64,000 nt of DNA from Cellulophaga sp. RHA19 (GTDB lineage Bacteria > Bacteroidota > Bacteroidia > Flavobacteriales > Flavobacteriaceae), in NCBI RefSeq assembly GCF_002813425.1, contig NZ_PHUL01000001.1, positions 3,649,001 through 3,713,000 on the forward strand, given 5' to 3'. Positions 37,728 through 46,713 of the stretch are shown here, one piece after another. The notes beneath the pieces are model-generated. The model saw nothing but the letters and a program-made list of their open reading frames with translations. It did not search any database and was not told the DNA's origin. Every line of letters starts with the position of its first letter. The stretch's first letter is position 1. Position numbers and translations under genes: made by a program.

Positions 37728-38748
37728 TACTACTAAATTTACCATCTTCTTTAATTACTAATATTTTGTTTGTAAACGGACTTTTTAGCCAGATGTTAAA
37801 TCCGGTTTTATGCTTCTCTAATTGTGGACTCACTAAAGCTCCTAAAATAGATTTAGATTGTATCTCTTTTTCATCATTATTTTCTACATAATTTAAAAAT
37901 ACTTTATACAAATACCATTTTATCTGTTCATCTTTTGGAATGTTCCAATCTATATTTTCTTCAGTTTTATCAGAAAAATAAACATAACCCCAAGTATTAG
38001 GTTTATGCATATTAACTACGCCTTGTGGAGACCAAACCCAATTATACTCTGGTAAATCTTTGCCGTTAGCATCTTTCTTTTTAACATATTTACCGTCTAT
38101 TAAAGTATGTTGCCATTGTACCCTAGAAAAATTTATACGCCAAAAATCATTTACTGGTATTTCTGCTATTTTAGAAGGTTCAAAAAGTGATTTCCAAGGA
38201 ATAGCAATTTCTGTAGACCAACTTTTATCTGTATCACCAGCGTTGTTTAAAGTTCCGTTAATATGCACAGCAGTTTTTAACCCGTTTATATCCCAATTAT
38301 TAATGGCTGCACCACCTTGACTATATGTTTTTGTTAACAACAAATCCCACACAGTATTTAGTGCATTTATCTCTAGTTCCATATAATTATGAGTAGTACC
38401 AGGCGGATCTATAAAAATTTCAAAATCGTTGTTATAAAAAATTACAGCATCTCTTTTTGTAATATCTCCCCATACATGAGGCTCCTCTAGCAAGGCAAAG
38501 AAATACAAATAAGTATCATCCCAAAGCATTTTTACCCTAGTTATATAAGTCGCTTTTTTATCGCCTTCAATATCTATAAACTCTTTTGTCCATTTAGCAG
38601 TTTCCCAAGACTTTTCATTAGCTACGCCATCTATTATTAAACTATCTACTGCCTTGTTTGCTATATATTTATTAGGTGTATTTTGAGCTATTAGTGAAGC
38701 ACAACCTAGGTAAATTAAAAAAAGAAAAGCAGCAATTATTCTTTTCAT
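37714..38748 (-). CDS. CBM9-like carbohydrate-binding protein
   Basis: A 344-residue exported protein (signal peptide ending SLIAQ). It is a CBM9-type beta-sandwich: IIDGVANEKSWETAKW, WDDTYLYFFALLEEP, FYNNDFEIFIDPPG and a YMELEINALNTVWD strand, then AIPWKSL and NFSRVQW. This subfamily is found beside glycoside hydrolases in Bacteroidota and probably binds sugar; no catalytic residues are evident. It is the first gene of the four-gene enzyme operon and divergent from a LytS/LytTR pair. Start at 38748; an upstream in-frame ATG at 38772 would precede the signal peptide with a charged extension. Confidence 0.85.
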   Translation of the reverse strand: MKRIIAAFLFLIYLGCASLIAQNTPNKYIANKAVDSLIIDGVANEKSWETAKWTKEFIDIEGDKKATYITRVKMLWDDTYLYFFALLEEPHVWGDITKRDAVIFYNNDFEIFIDPPGTTHNYMELEINALNTVWDLLLTKTYSQGGAAINNWDINGLKTAVHINGTLNNAGDTDKSWSTEIAIPWKSLFEPSKIAEIPVNDFWRINFSRVQWQHTLIDGKYVKKKDANGKDLPEYNWVWSPQGVVNMHKPNTWGYVYFSDKTEENIDWNIPKDEQIKWYLYKVFLNYVENNDEKEIQSKSILGALVSPQLEKHKTGFNIWLKSPFTNKILVIKEDGKFSSNEAE

Positions 38749-38813
38749 TTTTATAGAAGGTTCAATATCCATATTCTTTATTATTAGTAACTTTTTTTTA
38801 ACATTAATATAAT

Positions 38814-38978
38814 TTAGTTGCTAATTAAATTATTTTTTATACTTTTCAGACGTTCAATTCTGCGTGTTTAGCAAAACGCTATATCTAGTTTTTAAGCTAC
38901 ATAGCAACACTTTATAAATATTCCTTTTTTTATTTGTAATGGAAATAATTTTAGACCAATAACGATAGCCAAATGCTA
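38814..38978. promoter_or_regulatory. TAGC/GCTA palindromes in the divergent promoter region
   Basis: The 273-base gap between the enzyme operon and the LytS gene has no exact TAnnTTTG box but holds four short inverted repeats: TTAG-TTG-CTAA (38814-38824), TAGC-N5-GCTA (38869-38881), GCTA-CA-TAGC (38896-38905) and TAGC-N5-GCTA (38966-38978). Two share the same arms and 5-base spacer, and both spacers contain AAA. They could be binding sites for a regulator of one or both divergent operons. Confidence 0.35.
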
Positions 38979-39021
38979 AACGATAAAATAGTGCAGACAA
39001 AAACAAACCGAAACCAAACTA

Positions 39022-40107
39022 ATGAATATAAACACAGATGTAGATTCTTTTTTAAACAAGAATTCTTCTAAAAGCTTTGAAATAAATTACAAACACCATA
39101 TAATTTTTTGGGTTATATATTTTATTTTTAACAGCTTAAGGTATAGCAACATTCACCAAGATTTTATGCTCTCTTTGCGTATGAATCTTATAGGTTTTCC
39201 TATACATATGGCAATTGCATACTTTAACGTGTACTACTTAATGCCTAAGTTTGTTTTTAAGAAAAAATACATTAGTTACACTTTTTCTGTTATTGCCACA
39301 TTATTTATTATGTTATTGGTTAAGTACTCCTTAACCTATTATTTTATTGGACCAAATGTATGGCCAGAGGGACCTGAAGAACTAAAAGGCTTAACACTTA
39401 ATTATGCCACTACAATGATGGTTGGTGAACTGTACGTTTCCTCTTTTGTTGCAGCCATAAAACTCACAATAGATTGGCTAAAAGAACACAGCAAACTACA
39501 TGAGTTAGAAAAGAGACAGCTAAGCACAGAATTACGTTTTTTACGCTCACAGGTTTCTCCACATTTCTTTTTTAACACGCTTAATAATGTTTACTCTTTA
39601 ACTCTAGAAAAGTCTGATAAAGCTCCAGAAGTTATATTAAAATTATCTGAATTAATGCGATACTTGTTATATGCTACCAAAAAAAACAAACAAGATTTAA
39701 AGAGCGAGCTAGACTGTATACAAAACTATTTAGACCTAGAACGTTTACGTTTTGATGAGTCTTTAAATATAAACATTAGTATTTCTGGTGATCTAGAAGG
39801 TAAACGTATTTCACCTATGTTGTTAATTCCGGTAATAGAAAATTGTTTTAAACACGGAGCTAGTAAAAACATAGGAGATATGATAATAGATATAGATGTA
39901 AAGGTTAGTGAAGATTTGCTTCATTTTAAAGTATCTAACACCATACCCGTACAAAGCGCAGATAGCTTAATACCCATTAGAAGTGGTGGTATTGGACTAA
40001 GCAATTTAAAAAAACGCTTAGAGCTAGGGTATAAAAAAGAAGATTATCACCTATCTATTTTTGAAAAAGACAATATGTTTAATGTAATTCTAAAACTTAA
40101 AGTATGA
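39022..40107 (+). CDS. LytS/YpdA-type sensor histidine kinase
   Basis: A 361-residue membrane kinase of the His_kinase (PF06580) class. Four membrane helices occupy about residues 25-160 (IIFWVIYFIF, FPIHMAIAYFNVYY, YTFSVIATLFIMLL, then VGELYVSSFVAAI), followed by a short coiled coil and the diagnostic SQVSPHFFFNTLN with phospho-acceptor His181. The HATPase has PVIENCFKHG and GGIGLSNLKKRL. It has no extracytoplasmic sensor domain, so it probably senses within the membrane. Its stop overlaps the start of the LytTR gene by 4 bases. It lies between the glycan locus and the cytochrome/DUF1501 set and is the only sensor close to either. Confidence 0.93.
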   Translation: MNINTDVDSFLNKNSSKSFEINYKHHIIFWVIYFIFNSLRYSNIHQDFMLSLRMNLIGFPIHMAIAYFNVYYLMPKFVFKKKYISYTFSVIATLFIMLLVKYSLTYYFIGPNVWPEGPEELKGLTLNYATTMMVGELYVSSFVAAIKLTIDWLKEHSKLHELEKRQLSTELRFLRSQVSPHFFFNTLNNVYSLTLEKSDKAPEVILKLSELMRYLLYATKKNKQDLKSELDCIQNYLDLERLRFDESLNINISISGDLEGKRISPMLLIPVIENCFKHGASKNIGDMIIDIDVKVSEDLLHFKVSNTIPVQSADSLIPIRSGGIGLSNLKKRLELGYKKEDYHLSIFEKDNMFNVILKLKV

Positions 40108-40823
40108 TTAAATTAAGAACCATAATTGTAGATGATGAACCGTTGGCTATAAATGTTTTAAAAAATTATGTTTCACAAATACAGGAATTAGAGTTACTAG
40201 AAACATTCTCTAATGCTGTTACAGCAACTACTTTTGTTCAAAACAATGAAATTGATATCATTTTTTTAGATATTAATATGCCTATATTAGATGGCTTAGA
40301 TTTTCTCAAAAGCTTACAATCTATGCCAATGGTAGTTATGACAACTGCACATGAAGAGTATGCACTTACTAGTTATGAACTACAAGCTATAGATTATTTG
40401 GTTAAACCAATACCATTTCCTAGGTTTTTACAAGCAGTACAGCGCATTATAAAATTAAAACAAGGCAGTACTACAAAAGCCATAACTACCAATACTTCTA
40501 CAGATAACGCTAGTATTTTTATTAAGATAGATAAAAAGAAGTTGCAAAAAATAGTGTTAGATGACATTATGGTAATTGAAAGTTTAAAGGACTATATCCG
40601 TATAAAAACAAAATCAGATAAATACATTATACACAGAACTTTAAGTAGTTTTACAGATGAATTACCTAGTGATAAATTTATAAGAATACACAGGTCTTAT
40701 ACCATATCTATCTCTAAAGTAGATACCATAGAAGGTAATAGTTTAGAAATTGGTGGTATACGGTACACAATTGGGCGTAGTTACATTAATGACGTAAAAG
40801 AAACACTTTTGGGACGCGCATAA
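40104..40823 (+). CDS. LytTR family response regulator
   Basis: A 239-residue regulator: receiver domain with DDE at 10-12, phospho-acceptor Asp56 (FLDINMPILDG), TTAHEEYA and DYLVKPIPF, then a LytTR DNA-binding domain (about 140-237; VIESLKDYIRIKT, FIRIHRSYTISI, GRSY at the end). It is translationally coupled to the LytS kinase through a 4-base ATGA overlap. The 143-base gap to the PSCyt1/DUF1553 gene on the same strand shows no terminator, so readthrough is possible. It probably controls the divergent glycan enzyme operon, the downstream set, or both. Confidence 0.93.
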   Translation: MIKLRTIIVDDEPLAINVLKNYVSQIQELELLETFSNAVTATTFVQNNEIDIIFLDINMPILDGLDFLKSLQSMPMVVMTTAHEEYALTSYELQAIDYLVKPIPFPRFLQAVQRIIKLKQGSTTKAITTNTSTDNASIFIKIDKKKLQKIVLDDIMVIESLKDYIRIKTKSDKYIIHRTLSSFTDELPSDKFIRIHRSYTISISKVDTIEGNSLEIGGIRYTIGRSYINDVKETLLGRA

Positions 40824-40966
40824 ATTTCAATTTTTAAGAAAAAGCTGTTAGGTTTTCATTTTGTATTTATTAAGCTATTGTTACAAGTTACTGGTCGATT
40901 TTTATTGCTAACAATTTAAAGAATAACAATATTTAAGAACAATAAACTAGCTGATTCTTAAAAATT

Positions 40967-43330
40967 ATGATATTATCTAATTGGTTTCTATATCAAAAAA
41001 ATAATGTAGCAAAAATAGCTTTTGCTGTATTAATTACTATTGGTGCTACTAGTTGCAAAACAGAAAACAAATATTCTGAGGTTGCCATAGCAGAAAATGG
41101 TACAGCAGCAATTCCTGATAAAATAGACTTTACATTTCACGTAAAACCTATTATATCTGATAGGTGTTTTATTTGCCACGGACCAGATAAAAATGCTGTT
41201 GAAGGTAATTTTTCTATGGTTACACCAGAGGAGGCTTATAAAGCTTTAGGAGAAAACTTAGACCATTATGCTATTGTGCCAGGAGACACAGAAAAAAGCG
41301 GAATGCTAGACCGTATTTACTCCAAAGATCCGGGGAGTATAATGCCGCCTCCAGAGTCTAACTTAATACTTACCGAGTACGAAAAAGAAATATTAAAAAA
41401 ATGGGTAGAGCAAGGTGCAGAATATAAAGACCATTGGGCTTTTACACCTCCAGAAAATCAAAATGTACCTAAAACTAAAGATACTTGGGGAAATAACGAA
41501 ATAGATAACTTTATTTATCAAAAATTAGAAGAAAACAACTTACAACCTTCTGAGCAGGCTCCAAAAGAAAAATTATTACGTAGAGTTTATTTTGATTTAA
41601 CTGGCTTGCCACCATCTACAAAAGACATAAACAATTTTTTACAAGATTCTTCTGCTAATGCATATGAAAAAGTAGTAGATAAACTTTTAGAATCACAAGA
41701 CTATGCAGAAAATATGGCTGCAGAATGGATGGATATTGCTCGTTATGCAGACACACACGGTTACCAAGATGATTTTGAACGTATTATGTGGCCTTGGAGA
41801 GATTGGGTAATTAACGCTTTTAACAAAAATATACCTTACAATAAATTTGTTACAGACCAATTAGCAGGAGATTTAATACCGGATGCATCTTTAGAACAAG
41901 TTTTAGCTACAGGTTTTAACCGTAACCATAAAATTACTTATGAAGGCGGAGTAATACCAGAAGAATACAGAGTAGAATACGTAGAGGACCGTATTACTAC
42001 TTTTGGTACTGCTTTTTTAGGATTAACATTAGAGTGTGCGCGTTGTCATGACCATAAATATGATCCTATTAGTCAAAAAGCACATTTCTCATTCTTTAGC
42101 TTTTTTAATAATATAGATGAAGACGGATTAGTAAACGGCGGTTCTGGCGTAATTCCTAAACCATATATTACAATTACAGAGAAAGAAAAAAATGAAGTTT
42201 TAGATTTTGTTCAATTACAAAAATCAGACATAAAAGAAGTTCCTGTAATGGTTATGCAAGAGATGAAAACTCCTAGACAAGCATATATTCTTAACAGAGG
42301 ATTATATGATCAGCACGGAGAAAAAGTATATCCAGATACTCCAAAAACTATTTTAACTTACCCAGAAGAGTTTGAAAAAAACAGACTTGGACTGGCAAAA
42401 TGGTTGTTTCATAAAGACAATCCTTTAACTGCCAGAGTTGCTGTTAACCGTTTTTGGCAACGTATGTTTGGTACCGGTATTGTAGCTAGTTCTTATGATT
42501 TTGGCAACCAAGGAGCATTACCTACACATCCAGAATTGCTAGACTATTTGGCATTACAATTTAGAGACAGTGATTGGGATACCAAAAAAATGCTAAAGCT
42601 AATGGCTATGTCAAAAACTTATCAGCAAAAAACAGTTATTAGTAAAGAAGCTTTAGAAAAAGACCCAGAAAACAAATGGTTAGCACGCGGACCAAGAATA
42701 CGTTTGTCTGCAGAAATGATAAGAGACCAAGCCCTTTTTGTAAGCGGACTATTAAATAAAGAAGTTGGTGGACCAAGTGTAAAACCATACCAGCCAGAAG
42801 GAATTTGGGAAGAAACTACAGGAGGTGGTGGCGGTAGTACATCTTCTTACGTTTTAAGCGAAGGAAAAGATTTGTACCGTAAAAGTTTGTATACATTTTG
42901 GAAACGTACCGTACCTCCACCAAGTATGATAACTTTTGATGCTGCTTCTAGAGATTTATGTTCTGTAAAAAGACAAGAAACCAACACACCATTGCAAGCA
43001 TTGGTTTTATTAAATGACCCGCAACTAATAGAGGCTGCACGTGTATTAGCTGCTAATGCAATTAAAAAAGAGACAAGTATAGAAAAACAAATTTCATACA
43101 TTTTTCAATCTTCTACATCTAGACTACCAGATGAAACAGAGGTTACAGAACTTACCAACCACTATAATGATATGTTAAACAGAGTAAAAAGTAACGAAAT
43201 TAATACAGACGAATATTTAGCCATTGGCTCTTATAAAGTTGATGCTTCTATTACTGTAGATAATTTAGCTGCTTTGTCTTTAACAGCGCATACCATTTTA
43301 AATTTAGATGAAACTATAACCAAAGGATAG
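40967..43330 (+). CDS. PSCyt1/DUF1549/DUF1553 cytochrome lipoprotein
   Basis: A 787-residue lipoprotein (lipobox GATSC, Cys30) of the planctomycete-type cytochrome family. A cytochrome c-like domain carries CFICH (Cys67, Cys70, His71) with a possible axial Met in SIMPPPES; DUF1549 follows (about 175-375) with ARYADTHGYQDD and a second CARCH motif (357-361, then DHKYDPI); DUF1553 (about 465-720) has NPLTARVAVNRFWQ and the CSVKRQETNTPLQALVLLND end. The reaction is unknown. The gene is followed after 2 bases by DUF1501, its usual partner. It could be an oxidoreductase or electron-transfer enzyme at the cell envelope. Confidence 0.9.
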   Translation: MILSNWFLYQKNNVAKIAFAVLITIGATSCKTENKYSEVAIAENGTAAIPDKIDFTFHVKPIISDRCFICHGPDKNAVEGNFSMVTPEEAYKALGENLDHYAIVPGDTEKSGMLDRIYSKDPGSIMPPPESNLILTEYEKEILKKWVEQGAEYKDHWAFTPPENQNVPKTKDTWGNNEIDNFIYQKLEENNLQPSEQAPKEKLLRRVYFDLTGLPPSTKDINNFLQDSSANAYEKVVDKLLESQDYAENMAAEWMDIARYADTHGYQDDFERIMWPWRDWVINAFNKNIPYNKFVTDQLAGDLIPDASLEQVLATGFNRNHKITYEGGVIPEEYRVEYVEDRITTFGTAFLGLTLECARCHDHKYDPISQKAHFSFFSFFNNIDEDGLVNGGSGVIPKPYITITEKEKNEVLDFVQLQKSDIKEVPVMVMQEMKTPRQAYILNRGLYDQHGEKVYPDTPKTILTYPEEFEKNRLGLAKWLFHKDNPLTARVAVNRFWQRMFGTGIVASSYDFGNQGALPTHPELLDYLALQFRDSDWDTKKMLKLMAMSKTYQQKTVISKEALEKDPENKWLARGPRIRLSAEMIRDQALFVSGLLNKEVGGPSVKPYQPEGIWEETTGGGGGSTSSYVLSEGKDLYRKSLYTFWKRTVPPPSMITFDAASRDLCSVKRQETNTPLQALVLLNDPQLIEAARVLAANAIKKETSIEKQISYIFQSSTSRLPDETEVTELTNHYNDMLNRVKSNEINTDEYLAIGSYKVDASITVDNLAALSLTAHTILNLDETITKG

Positions 43331-43332
43331 TT

Positions 43333-44826
43333 ATGAGCGAGAAAAAAATACTAGAAGAAAGGTCTTTAATCTTAAACCGTAGAAACTTTTTAGGCAAAGC
43401 AGCTTTAGGAGTTGGTGGTACCGCTTTAGCATCATTAATGGGTTGTAGCTTTTTTAATAAAAGTGAAGCTGGCATACTAACACCTGCAAATACAATAAGC
43501 GGGTCTAAAGGCGCTTTAAACAGTTTGCATCATCCTGCAAAAATAAAAAGAGTTATTTATTTGTTTCAAAGTGGTGGTCCGTCTCAATTAGAGTTGTTTG
43601 ATTATAAACCACTTTTAAATGTACGCAGAGGTGAAGATTTACCAGAATCTATTAGAAACGGGCAACGTTTAACTGGTATGACATCTGGGCAAGACAAGTT
43701 TCCTTTAGTTGGCTCACAATTTGATTTTAAACAGTATGGTAAAAACGGAACTTGGATTAGTGACTTATTACCCTACACCGCTAAAATGGTAGATGATTTG
43801 TGTTTTATAAAATCTATGCATACTGAAGCAATTAATCATGATCCAGCAGTTACGTTTTTTCAAACAGGATCACAACAACCAGGTAGACCTAGTATTGGTT
43901 CTTGGTTAAGTTATGGTATTGGTAGTGAAAATGACAACCTACCTGCTTTTACCGTATTATTATCTAGAGGTAGCGGAAGGCCTCAAGGTCAGCCTTTATA
44001 TACCAGATTATGGGGCAACGGATTTTTACATTCCTTACACCAAGGAGTACAATTTAGGGCTGCCAAAGATCCTGTATTGTATTTAAATGACCCTAAAGGA
44101 ACTACTAAAGACACCAAACGTGCTATTTTAGATAAGTTAGCTGCCTTAAACGACAAGCAGTATGAGGAGTTTGGAGATCCTGAAATACAAAGTAGAATTT
44201 CACAATATGAAATGGCATACAGAATGCAAACCTCTGTACCAGATGTTATGAATATTGATGATGAGCCAGATTATATTTATAAAATGTATGGCTCAGATGC
44301 AAAAATACCTGGCACTTATGCTGCAAACTGTTTGCTAGCAAGAAAACTAGCCGAAAAAGATGTGCGTTTTATACAGTTGTACCATATGGGTTGGGACCAA
44401 CATGATAATTTACCCGGTGCTATAGAAAAGCAAGCCAAAGATGTAGACCAAGCATCTGCTGCCCTTGTAGCAGATTTAAAACAGCGTGGTTTATTAGAAG
44501 ATACGCTTATTGTTTGGGGAGGTGAGTTTGGAAGAACCAACTACTCACAAGGAATATTAACAGCAGATAATTACGGAAGAGATCACCACCCAAGAAGTTT
44601 TACAATGTGGATGGCCGGTGGCGGTATTAAACCAGGTATTAGTTACGGTGAAACCGATGATTTTGGATATAACATTGTTAAAAACCCTGTGCATGTACAC
44701 GATTTTCAGGCTACAATGATGCACTTACTAGGTATAGATCATAAAAAATTAACCTATAAATATCAAGGTCGTAGATTTAGATTAACAGATGTAGAGGGCC
44801 ACGTTATTAAAGATATTTTGTCTTAA
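43333..44826 (+). CDS. Tat-exported DUF1501 protein
   Basis: A 497-residue protein of the DUF1501 family, which shares the alkaline-phosphatase/sulfatase-like fold but has no proven activity. The N-terminus has a twin-arginine motif (NRRNFLGKA, Arg16-Arg17), a hydrophobic stretch and Cys38 in SLMGC, so it is probably a Tat-exported lipoprotein. Family motifs are QSGGPSQLELFDYKP, NHDPAVTFFQTGS, GWDQHDN, WGGEFGRT and DHHPRSFTMWMAGGG; the Asp and His clusters suit a metal site. Tat export implies folding or cofactor loading in the cytoplasm. It lies between its usual DUF1553 partner and an NHL propeller gene. Confidence 0.9.
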   Translation: MSEKKILEERSLILNRRNFLGKAALGVGGTALASLMGCSFFNKSEAGILTPANTISGSKGALNSLHHPAKIKRVIYLFQSGGPSQLELFDYKPLLNVRRGEDLPESIRNGQRLTGMTSGQDKFPLVGSQFDFKQYGKNGTWISDLLPYTAKMVDDLCFIKSMHTEAINHDPAVTFFQTGSQQPGRPSIGSWLSYGIGSENDNLPAFTVLLSRGSGRPQGQPLYTRLWGNGFLHSLHQGVQFRAAKDPVLYLNDPKGTTKDTKRAILDKLAALNDKQYEEFGDPEIQSRISQYEMAYRMQTSVPDVMNIDDEPDYIYKMYGSDAKIPGTYAANCLLARKLAEKDVRFIQLYHMGWDQHDNLPGAIEKQAKDVDQASAALVADLKQRGLLEDTLIVWGGEFGRTNYSQGILTADNYGRDHHPRSFTMWMAGGGIKPGISYGETDDFGYNIVKNPVHVHDFQATMMHLLGIDHKKLTYKYQGRRFRLTDVEGHVIKDILS

Positions 44827-44859
44827 ACCATAATACCAACCAACTACTTTAACCAACTT

Positions 44860-45897
44860 ATGAACCGACGAACTTTTATACAAACCTCTAGCTTAGCTAG
44901 TGCAGGACTTTTTTTAAGTACACCTGCCTTACACGCAATGCAACCCTATAAAGATGCCATAATTGGTCATGGTGATTTTAAATATAAGATAGACTTAAAT
45001 TGGGGTGCCCTAAACTCTAATTACTACCCTGTAGAAAACTGCCATGAAATGGTGCAAGATTCTAAAGGAAGGATAATTTTACTTACAGACCATACCAAAA
45101 ACAATGTAATAGTTTATGATAAATCTGGAAATTTAATTGAAGTTTGGGGCACAGAGTTTCCTGGCGCACACGGACTAACATTAAATGTAGAAAACGGAGA
45201 AGACTTTTTGTACATAGCAGATAATAACCGTCATGAAGTAATAAAAACAACTATTGACGGTAAAGTTGTTCAAATTTTTAAATTTCCTAAAGGCTCTGGT
45301 AGTTATAAAAATATAACAGAATACATTCCTACAGAAACTGCTATTGCTGCTAATGGCGATGTTTATATTACAGATGGCTACGGAGCACAACATATTTTAC
45401 ATTATAATGAAAAAGGTGAGTTATTACACATTTTTGGAGGTAAAGGAAAAGAAGATCATTTATTTGGTAATGCACACGGTATTACAATAGACACACGCAA
45501 CAATACAGCTCCTACACTACTAATTACTGACCGTATGGAAAATAAGTTTAAGCGTTTTAGTATGCAGGGCGATTATATAAATACAATACACTTACCTGGT
45601 GCTTTTGTTTGCAGACCTGTAATACATAAAAATAATATTTACACAGCTACTATTTGGTCTGGAGATGGTGCTATGGATACAGGTTTTGTATCAATCTTAA
45701 ATAGTGAAAACAAATTAGTTTCTGCTCCTGGTGGCACTGAACCAAAGTATAATAATAATGGTGCTTTGCAGCCAATGCAACAAGCACTAAAAATATTTAA
45801 AAACCCACATGATGTTTGCATAGATGATGATGACAACCTGTATGTTGCACAATGGAACTCTGGTAAAACATACCCAATAAAATTAACCAGAGTCTAA
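44860..45897 (+). CDS. Tat-exported NHL-repeat beta-propeller protein
   Basis: A 345-residue exported protein with a Tat-type start (NRRTFIQTSS, Arg3-Arg4) and signal cleavage near LHAMQ. The body is a six-bladed propeller with NHL-like repeats: VIVYDKSGNLIEVWG, HGLTLN, FLYIADNNRHEV, NGDVYITDGYG, GNAHGITID and PHDVCIDDDDNLYVAQW. NHL proteins bind ligands or act as lyases or lactonases; no catalytic set can be assigned. It starts 33 bases after DUF1501, and its Tat export suggests a folded partner of that protein. Confidence 0.85.
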   Translation: MNRRTFIQTSSLASAGLFLSTPALHAMQPYKDAIIGHGDFKYKIDLNWGALNSNYYPVENCHEMVQDSKGRIILLTDHTKNNVIVYDKSGNLIEVWGTEFPGAHGLTLNVENGEDFLYIADNNRHEVIKTTIDGKVVQIFKFPKGSGSYKNITEYIPTETAIAANGDVYITDGYGAQHILHYNEKGELLHIFGGKGKEDHLFGNAHGITIDTRNNTAPTLLITDRMENKFKRFSMQGDYINTIHLPGAFVCRPVIHKNNIYTATIWSGDGAMDTGFVSILNSENKLVSAPGGTEPKYNNNGALQPMQQALKIFKNPHDVCIDDDDNLYVAQWNSGKTYPIKLTRV

Positions 45898-45906
45898 TTA
45901 ATTTCT

Positions 45907-46713
45907 ATGAAAAAAATAACATACATATTAATTTTTATAGTTGGATTTTCTTGTACTAAGAACAAGAAACAAAATTATGCCCAAACAAAAGAAATACAGC
46001 TAGTTCCCCCAAACTTTACCGTAGATTCTATATTTTTTAAAAACAATGCTACTATTAACTTCTCTAGTACTTTAGCAAATACTACACTAAAATATTCAGT
46101 TGGTAATAGTAGCATTACTCACGACTCTAAAATATTAGAATCTCCTTTAAAAATAGAAAAATCATCTACATTGGCTGTTAAAGCTTTTCATACAGATTAT
46201 AAAGAGAGTGAAACTGTTAAGCTTCAGGTAAAAAAAATAAAACATAACATATCAAATGCATCAATACGTATTTTTCCTGAGCCTAGTGACACTTACTCTG
46301 CCAATGGTGCTGCTAGTCTTACAGATTTAAAAAGTGGTTACCCTCAATTCAAAAAAAACAATGCTTGGTTAGGTTTTAATACAAAAGAAATTAGCATTAA
46401 TGTAGTTTTAGACAAACCTTTATTACTCTCTAAAATAACATTACACATATTAACTGCACAAGGAGACTGGATTTTTGCTCCAGAGCAAATTAGTATTAAA
46501 AACAACAATAAAGTTATAGGAGAGCTAGTAAATAAAAAAGCTAGCAAAAAAAGCTTAAGTGGTGCAAACGTAAACTTTACAGAAGTGCCCATTACTCCTA
46601 AAACTTACAATGAGTTTACCATTGTAGTTAAAAGCTTAAATGGCATACCAAATTGGCATTCTGGTGCCAATAGTACCCCTTGGTTTTTTATTGACGAAAT
46701 TATAGTAGAATAA
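45907..46713 (+). CDS. Lipoprotein with chitobiase-type and discoidin-like modules
   Basis: A 268-residue lipoprotein (lipobox VGFSC, near Cys16). Residues about 40-115 form a chitobiase/Fn3-associated beta-sandwich (FKNNATINFSS, LKYSVGNSS, AVKAFHTDY); residues about 120-268 form an F5/8C-like domain with YSANGAASLTDL, NNAWLGFNTKE and the end WFFIDEIIVE. These two modules match the C-terminal tail of the GH20 enzyme and of the protein encoded next. No catalytic domain is present, so a binding role is likely. It overlaps the next gene by one base, showing tight coupling. Confidence 0.82.
   Translation: MKKITYILIFIVGFSCTKNKKQNYAQTKEIQLVPPNFTVDSIFFKNNATINFSSTLANTTLKYSVGNSSITHDSKILESPLKIEKSSTLAVKAFHTDYKESETVKLQVKKIKHNISNASIRIFPEPSDTYSANGAASLTDLKSGYPQFKKNNAWLGFNTKEISINVVLDKPLLLSKITLHILTAQGDWIFAPEQISIKNNNKVIGELVNKKASKKSLSGANVNFTEVPITPKTYNEFTIVVKSLNGIPNWHSGANSTPWFFIDEIIVE

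Noticed and set aside
43333..44826. Calling the DUF1501 protein a sulfatase
   Set aside because: It shares a fold with that superfamily but lacks the C/S-x-P-x-R formylglycine motif needed for sulfatase activity.
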